Part shown: positions 57,712-64,000 of the stretch, piece after piece
Numbering within the stretch: the first letter of the stretch is position 1
How the letters are laid out: every line of letters begins with the position of its first letter
Assembly (NCBI GenBank): GCA_014904845.1
Contig: MU119321.1
Span: forward strand, 62,001 to 126,000
Length of the DNA: 64,000 nt
Origin: Acephala macrosclerotiorum
Taxonomy: Eukaryota; Ascomycota; Leotiomycetes; Helotiales; Mollisiaceae
Direction of reading: 5' to 3'
Position numbers and translations under genes: made by a program
The notes under the pieces: model-generated
The model's input: the letters and a program-made list of their open reading frames with translations, nothing else
The model's database searches: none
What the model was told of the DNA's origin: nothing

Positions 57712-58398
57712 ATGCCCATGAAAGATGTGGTAAAATGGGTACTCGAGCACTGTGGTGACCACCTCGAGGAAGCAACTGGCTCCATGAAAATAGCAGGTAT
57801 TCCAGATTCATTCGCTCAACTCATCGTGACGAAACCAAATGCGACACTCCACAACGCATTCGCAGCGAAGAAATCAAATTCTAGACTCATGTTCCATGGC
57901 ACCCCACTTTCAAACCTCGAGTACATTCTAAAAGATGGCTTCAACACCAAAGAGGTCTGGGCCGCAAATGAGCCTATCACATCTCTGAGATATGCATTGA
58001 AAGGAAATGCTCCACTCGCTGGTCGTTTCGCAGGAATGCAAAGACCGAGAGGCGGAAAAACACCTTATGTTAAGTACGGTGCGCTTCTGGGCTGCGAGTT
58101 TGCTGAAAGGGCAGAAGCCTCCTGCGCACTTGGGATGTTCCAAAGGAAATATGGCGAGTACAAAGGGCACGCGACATTCACGAAGGACGCTCATGCAATC
58201 ATAGTCCGATATGTTTTTCTGATTCCGCCGGCCACGGCAACTAATAGTAATCCTTTTTGGTCAAACAAGCAAGACAGTCTGGGTTTTGTTAGATTAGATA
58301 TCGAGGGGCAGATGATGGAAAATATAAGCAAGCTTAAGGGTAGGATTGATGGGAATTCAAAGGCTGGGAAAGGGGAAGGATCTGCGAAGGGTAAATAG
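57712..58398 (+). CDS. PARP-like ADP-ribosyltransferase domain protein
   Basis: A 228-codon ORF. RLMFHGTPLSNLEYILKDGF (about residues 59-78) is the HGT strand of the PARP catalytic fold that binds NAD+. EVWAANEPITSLRYAL corresponds to the second strand with its Tyr/Ala pattern, and DAHAIIVRYVFLIPP to the later core strand. The C-terminus is a Lys/Gly-rich tail. It resembles the short fungal PARP-like proteins, probably mono-ADP-ribosyltransferases rather than polymer-forming enzymes; the catalytic third residue is not certain. The same frame is open upstream to TGA at 57604-57606, beyond which more in-frame protein-like text begins at 57418 (LFKVQRLKKYSESS). The gene may once have been longer, or an intron removes the stop. 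Confidence 0.6.
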   Translation: MPMKDVVKWVLEHCGDHLEEATGSMKIAGIPDSFAQLIVTKPNATLHNAFAAKKSNSRLMFHGTPLSNLEYILKDGFNTKEVWAANEPITSLRYALKGNAPLAGRFAGMQRPRGGKTPYVKYGALLGCEFAERAEASCALGMFQRKYGEYKGHATFTKDAHAIIVRYVFLIPPATATNSNPFWSNKQDSLGFVRLDIEGQMMENISKLKGRIDGNSKAGKGEGSAKGK

Positions 58399-60016
58399 AA
58401 GATTGGATGGGGACAGAGAAAAGTTCTCGTCGAAGAATAAACCATTGCCCTCTTCCCTTACCTAGATTCCCTTGATCTAGAATTGAGATGTGCTGACACT
58501 CTCCGAGCTTCTGAATAATCTTTTCCTGCCATTCCCTCTTGCCCGAAAGGGGGGGCAAGGTGAGTCACGTGTGATCAAACATCCTTCGAAAACCTTTGAC
58601 TACACTTCAGAACTGCACTCTCTCTAGGCGTCGGGAAATTTGTTGTCTTATAAGAGCTGCTACTTCAATTGAAGAGCACCTCGAAACTTGAACAGTCGTG
58701 TACGGAAGACAGCTTTCAGCAGGATCAGCAATGTCGAACCAAATGTATAGCTAGGCTTCAAAGCCCATCAGAATCCTTGATCCTTGAAAACTGCACGAAT
58801 GAGTACCAATCGAGCATTGCTCGGTTACATCCTCAGTATCTGGAGTTTTCCTAGCCATTCTCTCTTCGACATTTGTCTGCATCTAAACTGTCACACCTAT
58901 GCAGCCAAGATCGCAGCTTCGGTTGGCGTCTCCGTACCAAGGCTTCACTCGGTGGCACAGCGCATGTTTCGCAGTCACAGACTCCCAGAGCATCGCTGGT
59001 CGCGTGCCTCCCTTCTATTCTGGGCGGAGGATCTGGAAAGGAAAGTCAAAGTCAAGTCTCACCTTCGGCTCGCCTTAGGCTTCTCAGATCTTGATCCATG
59101 CTTCCAAACATCGAAATAAATGACGCCGCTAAGTGATCGGCCGGGGGAGCTCCGTGATGTGTCAATGATCTGGAGAACTGGTCCGCTCGGGAATTTTCGC
59201 AGGCTAGGCTCGAGTTTCTGCGATGTTGGTCAAGGACATTGATGTAAGTCACTAGTCTAGTCGTCGTAAGAACAAATCCACAATTGATCAGATATCTCTG
59301 TAAGTTGAAAATATTGGGGCGTGGAAGCGATACCCTCTTCATTGTTATTATTCTGTCAAGCAGTATATACAAAGCTTGGAAGTGTTGGAGATTTCAGGCA
59401 AGTAATTAGTGTATCTCGTTCGTCCTGTAAAAGGCTATGCTGCGTCAATTGTGCCTTTCTGGTGCGTAATTAGAATTGATTAGTCCGACATCTCAACACT
59501 CACTGGAAATCTCTGCTCAGTTGTAACGGCCAAGGTTCTAGGCAGTGTCATGGGAGGTCTGTTCGGTCTTGTCGTCCAGGCGTCGAAACAAGAGCCAAGC
59601 GAAATCCCATGGCACGACCCTAGAAATTGCCGATCTTCAACCTTCCAACCCCTCAAAAAGGCGTCTACCCCACAAGTCAATGATGTTGTTGGTCTGCCAT
59701 CTCGATATCAGTTTCATCCCTAACCTTAAGAACTGCATACCTGTCAATCATTCGCCAAGTATCGCTAGCTGTGCGTACCGAAGCGCCATGAGGCTGGGCT
59801 CTTAAGTATGAACCTTCTCAAGCTCCACAGCACTGAGATGTCACTCGTGTCTTTTCTTTCGTCAGACTCTTCGCCTTTCTTTCCTAGCGCAGGCTCGCTG
59901 GGTTTTCGTTTCATTTTCTTGGCATTGAGAATCTGCTTGCAGAAGGGTGGGAGTGTCCTTGCTGCTCATTTGAAATTTGAAGGCGGTACTTCTGAGTCTT
60001 CAATCGAGTAATTCAA
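58399..60016. other. Gene-poor spacer
   Basis: Short overlapping ORFs without domains (e.g. 58784-59119, 59545-59805). No repeats stand out. Confidence 0.35.
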
Positions 60017-61339
60017 ATGTCTATCCAAGAAGTTCTTGAGGCGAGGGCCGACTTCCGCCTCCGACAAAGGGAACGGCGTGCACAAGGCGGTCCCCGTCGT
60101 CGAATACATCAAAAACGAGACGACAAACCCAAGTCAGCTACAGTTAGAGATTAGACTCCTTCTAATGATGATGATAGCCCCTCCGAGGATGAGAGTAGCA
60201 CAAAGTCTACACAATCTCAGACCTCGACGTCATCTCAGGGCACCCAAGCCACACTCTCAACGACCTCCTTGTCCTCAGTGCAAGCAATCACAACGACGAG
60301 TGCAGTTTCACAGACCTCGACCACTGTGAAGGCATCGGTTCCTGTTACTACTCCCTTAGTAAGTTGGAATTTCACTCAGTTGTGGACATGAACTGACGAA
60401 TACAGGCGTCACACCATACTTCGACGACATCTCCAGCTTCAACACCACTACCAGCGACTTCAAAACAAACTTCTTTGGTCGCAACGACTTTTTCACCTTT
60501 CTCGATCCCTCTAGCAGTGACAACACCGCCAATAGTCACGTCTTCATTTTCAAGTTCATTCCAGGCAGGCTCAGCATTATTCTCTTCCTCTAGTGCTGCA
60601 GCGCAGACCGCTGGAGTTGGGATATCTTCCAAGCAGTCTTCCAATAACTCAGGGCCCAATAATTCAACAACCATCATATTTGGAGTAACTGGAGCTTTTG
60701 GTAGGTCTTCCTTCCCTCGATTCTATCGAAAACGCTGATCAAATTGTCCTTGCAGCTGGCATATTTGCCATCCTCGCTGTCGCATTCTTCATCAGACGCA
60801 AATTCTTCGAGTCGAAAGGGCCAAAGCTAACAGTGAATCAACAAGAGGCTCGAGCATATGCTGCACGCTCTATATGGGGAACCAGCACGACCACCTCAAG
60901 TTCTGACGACCGTTCACGTACCACAATGGATCAGTTCGTCCTGCTAATCACCATTTCAGCTGATCAAGAAGGGAGCAGAAACGGACTTGGGAACGACGCG
61001 GTTGACCGACAGGAGCGGTTGCAACGAGTACGCACTGATATTCTTGGCGAACGAGAGATGCAGCTGGGCAGCGGTCTGGGCTCAATCAAACAGCCTGGTA
61101 GGGCATGAGGTCCTGGGAACTTTCAACGATTGGATGAAAGAGCAATGGCGAGGGCAGAGGCGGAGAGAGGCGGTTTAGATATTGAAGCTAATGATGGAAT
61201 GTGGGAGCAACCAAGAAGGGTTGCCGCAAGAGATTCAAGGGCGATGACTGAGGCAAGCTTGCCAAGATGGAGGGATCCTATCAATTGGGCGAAAGATCAA
61301 GCGAGAAGAAACGACTCTAGGTGGGCCGACCAGACGTAA
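60017..61339 (+). pseudogene. Ser/Thr-rich single-pass membrane protein with two in-frame stops
   Basis: Three exons (60017-60358, 60406-60700, 60756-61339) join in phase with GTAAGT and GTAGGT donors, giving 407 codons. A basic N-terminus (EARADFRLRQRERR) precedes about 180 residues very rich in Ser/Thr. One membrane helix follows (IIFGVTGAFAGIFAILAVAFFI), then a basic stop-transfer, and a cytosolic tail ending WRDPINWAKDQARR...RWADQT, a conserved ending in this fungal family. This is the layout of Mid2/Wsc-like wall sensors, but no WSC domain is seen. Codon 46 is TAG (60152-60154) and codon 330 is TGA (61106-61108). Both sit inside good coding text in the same frame and fit CAG-to-TAG and CGA-to-TGA. 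Translation could restart only on fragments. Confidence 0.6.
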
Positions 61340-61373
61340 GAATTTCAATGAAACTATTTTTATCATACTACCT

Positions 61374-62803
61374 TCAACCATGGACGGTGAGATTCACCCT
61401 TAGGCTCGGCACTCTCGCCTCCACCTTCCCGCCACATCCCTCTTTTACAAACACAAACCCATCAAGCGATTCACCACCATAATACAAGGCATCTCCTGTT
61501 CGCCAAACCACGTATTGACTCGACGTTTCGGCCCAAATTAGCAAGCTAGACTCGTACTGCTCGTCCAAAGTATCATACAGCAATCTTTAATCCTCTTCGG
61601 CCATTGTCTTCCCTTCAAACTCAATCTCTTTCCAGACATCTGTAGGGTAAAGCCTCATCTGGTCTGGCAAATTCCCGAGTCTCACAGGCTGAGAATCATA
61701 CAACATGCATATCAGTTCCATTGAGACTCAGATTCAGCAATCGCAGTCTAGGTCCATCACCGATGCCCACCACCATTTCTCCCAACACACCAGTGCAAGT
61801 GCCAGCATAGGTATCAGCAGTTTCCCTTATCTTATCTTCCACAACTGGCGTCAAAGTCACCAACAGTGCCTGAACAAGCGGCATCTGTGCTTCCGGTCCT
61901 CTCGCACCAGCAGTCAACACCACATAACCGATCCCATATTGGTCGATCACACCCATGGTGGCTTCATATCCGTAAGCTGCGCCACCTTTGGTGTAGATAT
62001 CGATTGTGTGCGGATGAGCAGGAGCGAGGTTCTGAGAACGAAAGATCTCCCAGGGACGACCCCCTGAGATTCTCGAGTAGCTCTAGCCGAAGTCAGTGAG
62101 ACTGGGGGACTCAGTGGGAAAAGACTCACGTTGTTTAGTGCGTCCAGAATTCAGACCAATGACTGCGCAATCTAGAAATGCAGAGTCAGGAAGATGTGTG
62201 AAGCCAAGCGATTCGAAGAGAGGAAGCAGGTAGTACATTTCCGGATAGCCAACTGCGAGTCTTGTCAGGATGTGGTCCTGGTTGATGATGAAGACTTATA
62301 AGTTGGCGGTATCTCCGGAAGGCGATCCCCCAATGCTCCCAAGGTAATCTCATCCCACCTGATAGGACTGTCAACGCTCTTCAAGTTAGGCAAGTACTTC
62401 GTGATCGGGTCTTCAAGGTCCAATCCTATTTTCAAGAGCAGTAAATCCGTGAATACTTTTGAAATGGATCCAATGAGATATTGAATATCTCCATCGACTC
62501 GTTTGGTACTATTCACATTGCCAGTAGCGAGGTAATGGTATTCCAAAAGAGGGGATGATGGACGCGGGAATCGAGGGAGACGATACCGATGGAGAAGGAG
62601 ATGTTGGCGACTGCCTAGGGGACTTTGAGAATGCCAGCTACAGCAGCATCGATGGTTGATTGAAGTGATGAGGTTGCATTCTTGAGCGAAGTTGAGGTTG
62701 AGAGCGCTATTGGACGACGTAAGAGAAGTCCATCTTGTGGACAAAGGGCTGCCCCAGTCAGGCTCGAGAGAGTAATAACTGAGAGAAAGAAAGAGAAAAA
62801 CAT
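61374..62803 (-). pseudogene. Beta-lactamase-like serine hydrolase pseudogene
   Basis: Begins with a signal peptide (MFFSFFLSVITLSSLTGAAL) and PQDG. Lesions follow: TAG at 62617-62615 after GILKVP where the family continues, a frame change near LFW/EYHYLATG, and then YLIGSISKVFTDLLLLKIG with the catalytic S-x-x-K. After IPPTY about 150-200 residues that normally hold the Tyr-x-Asn motif are missing. The text resumes with VGYPEMYYLLPLFESLGF, a further break, EATMGVIDQYGIGYVVLTAG, and DALYYGGESLDGFVFVKEG at the end. Fungal relatives are secreted esterase/peptidase-like beta-lactamase-fold proteins of unclear substrate. This copy cannot be functional. Confidence 0.75.
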
Positions 62804-63763
62804 TCTTGTGTGAAGACTCTTGTAGATAATTTTGAAATGCATTGAGATGAAATTGCAAGCAAATGTGAACTGATAGTGCATTCTAACTTGGGATTATATA
62901 TGTTTTGAGGTACGCTGTGTGTTCATGTTCTTCTTGTTCATAGGGCAAGGAACTTCACATTCAATACGATAGATTTCCCCCTGTGTAGCGCATTTACGCT
63001 AACGCACAGCAATACCAAGGGGCTTCAAAATGATGTACATAAGATCTTGTACAGAGTCAAGAATCCATGGTATGTTGACCATCACACGATGGTCTGATGA
63101 GCCTCGTACATTGACTCACTCACAGAGCAAGCATTCGCGGATGAGTATAACATACAAAGTCAGACAATCAAACAGCGAATTCATTGGTGACTTGATTTGT
63201 CACTGGTTCTTGGTCGCTGCCTGTTTCGGACGAAAATAGCCCCAATCGCTTACTCAGGGGCTGTTCGCTACAAGCGAGCCCGAAGCTTAGCGAGTGTTGA
63301 GAATGACAATGGACTTGTCCTCTCCGTTCGGCATCACACCGATTTGTGTCCAAACCGGAGGTGATTTAATTCAAACGTGGGATTAGCTTTTGTAAAGAGT
63401 AACAGAAACGTCAAATCGCACACCAAATCTATTTTTTTGTAATACTTTGTAATTTTGAATCGCGAAATGCAGGGTAGGTGCGGGGTCCTAAGGCCTGAAA
63501 AGAGCGCCGCTGAAGAATGACATCTCCTTTCAGGCTTCGATCGCTAAATTTACAGGGATATTAGGTGTAACTTCTGGGTCTACAATTAACGAGCCTACAG
63601 ACATAGGTCCGTGCTTTTAGGGTATTTTGCGCATAAAACATTCAATTAATGAACAACCATTAATCTAATTAGGAGTAGACCACCCATGACGCTCTATTAA
63701 GACATGGACCCAATGCTCCTGCTTTAAAATCAAGTCATTTATTTATTGCTGTAGTATGCAGTC
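62804..63763. other. Spacer and probable end of the Tc1-like element
   Basis: No gene. GGGGCTGTTCGCT at 63258 and nearby GCGAGCCCGAAGC are decayed repeat text. CTGGGTCTACAATTAACGAG near 63570 looks like the terminal inverted repeat of fungal Tc1-like elements, so the element's end may lie there. The other end is outside the window. Confidence 0.35.
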
Positions 63764-64000
63764 CTATTCTTTTGTAATTATGGCCTCCATCTCTGCTACT
63801 GTAGTCGGCTGCTTTCGGCGGCGGTAAAGGGCTTGCTTGATTCTTCTCCAGCACTTTTCAATAGGGTTCATATTAGGACTCGCAGAAGGATGAGGCATAA
63901 GGATAATGCCGTGCTGTGTGCGGTACTTGGCACAGCAGTTTCGAGTAGACTTGTGTCTGTGAGCTGAGTTGCCGTCTTCTATAAATAAAGGCTTTACCGC
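63764..64000 (-). mobile_element. Tc1/mariner transposase C-terminus, cut by the window edge
   Basis: 79 open codons on the minus strand ending in TAG at 63766-63764. The text includes FIEDGNSAHRHKST, with the second catalytic Asp, then HGIILMPHPSASPNMNPIEK, carrying the final acidic catalytic residue, then CWRRIKQALYRRRKQPTTVAEMEAI. This is the end of a Tc1-type DDE transposase. The usual SPDMNPIE reads SPNMNPIE here. No stop interrupts the visible part, so it is a younger insertion than the RIP-degraded elements, but the N-terminal half is not seen. Confidence 0.85.

Overview
The window looks like filamentous ascomycete (Pezizomycotina) nuclear DNA, possibly from a plant-associated or saprotrophic Leotiomycete-like fungus; the class is a guess. 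The reasons are short spliceosomal introns (mostly 45-100 nt) with GTRNGT donors and CTAAC-like branch points, HET-domain genes, fungal carbohydrate-active enzymes, a tRNA with a short intron, and a transposon island reduced to extreme AT by RIP-like mutation. All intron-exon models here were built by hand from splice motifs, reading frame and family knowledge.

Left part (1-12.6 kb): a repeat edge, an apparently intact HET-domain gene (minus), a secreted GH29 alpha-L-fucosidase (plus), a PEP-mutase/isocitrate-lyase family enzyme that resembles phosphonopyruvate hydrolase (minus), a 14-TM MFS exporter (plus) and a small secreted Cys-rich protein whose reading frame may be broken. Then comes a 5.46-kb RIP-degraded Ty1/copia element (12663-18124) with two about 135-bp LTRs, a CATCT target duplication, an integrase remnant followed by an RT remnant on the minus strand, and a primer-binding site that matches the anticodon arm of initiator tRNA.

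Middle (18-45 kb): gene-poor and repeat-rich. It holds a secreted lectin-like protein, a coiled-coil gene with a probable nonsense change, a PAP2-type membrane phosphatase, a 1.37-kb element with 22-bp terminal inverted repeats, an amino-acid transporter relic with two in-frame stops, a triplicated nested palindrome, a 425-bp MITE with TAA duplications, a 138-bp solo LTR with TATCT duplications, an intron-bearing tRNA-Leu(AAG), a Q-rich protein and an 81-codon small gene. A short motif (GATGTGCAACAAAA and its complement) recurs about 17 times between genes, from 5.7 to 45.2 kb.

Right part: 45.4-55.0 kb is a conserved block with mitochondrial malic enzyme (two of its three introns are GC-AG), a BuGZ/ZNF207-type double zinc-finger protein and a large secreted GH115 alpha-glucuronidase. 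From 55 kb to the end the sequence is decaying accessory DNA: a HET-domain pseudogene, a PARP-like ADP-ribosyltransferase gene, a Ser/Thr-rich membrane protein with two in-frame stops, a beta-lactamase-like pseudogene and the C-terminus of a Tc1/mariner transposase running off the edge.

I see no CRISPR array, rRNA or coherent biosynthetic cluster. The secreted GH29, GH115 and lectin-like genes fit growth on plant polysaccharide. The alternation of intact blocks with transposon-ridden, nonsense-bearing blocks is the main architectural theme.
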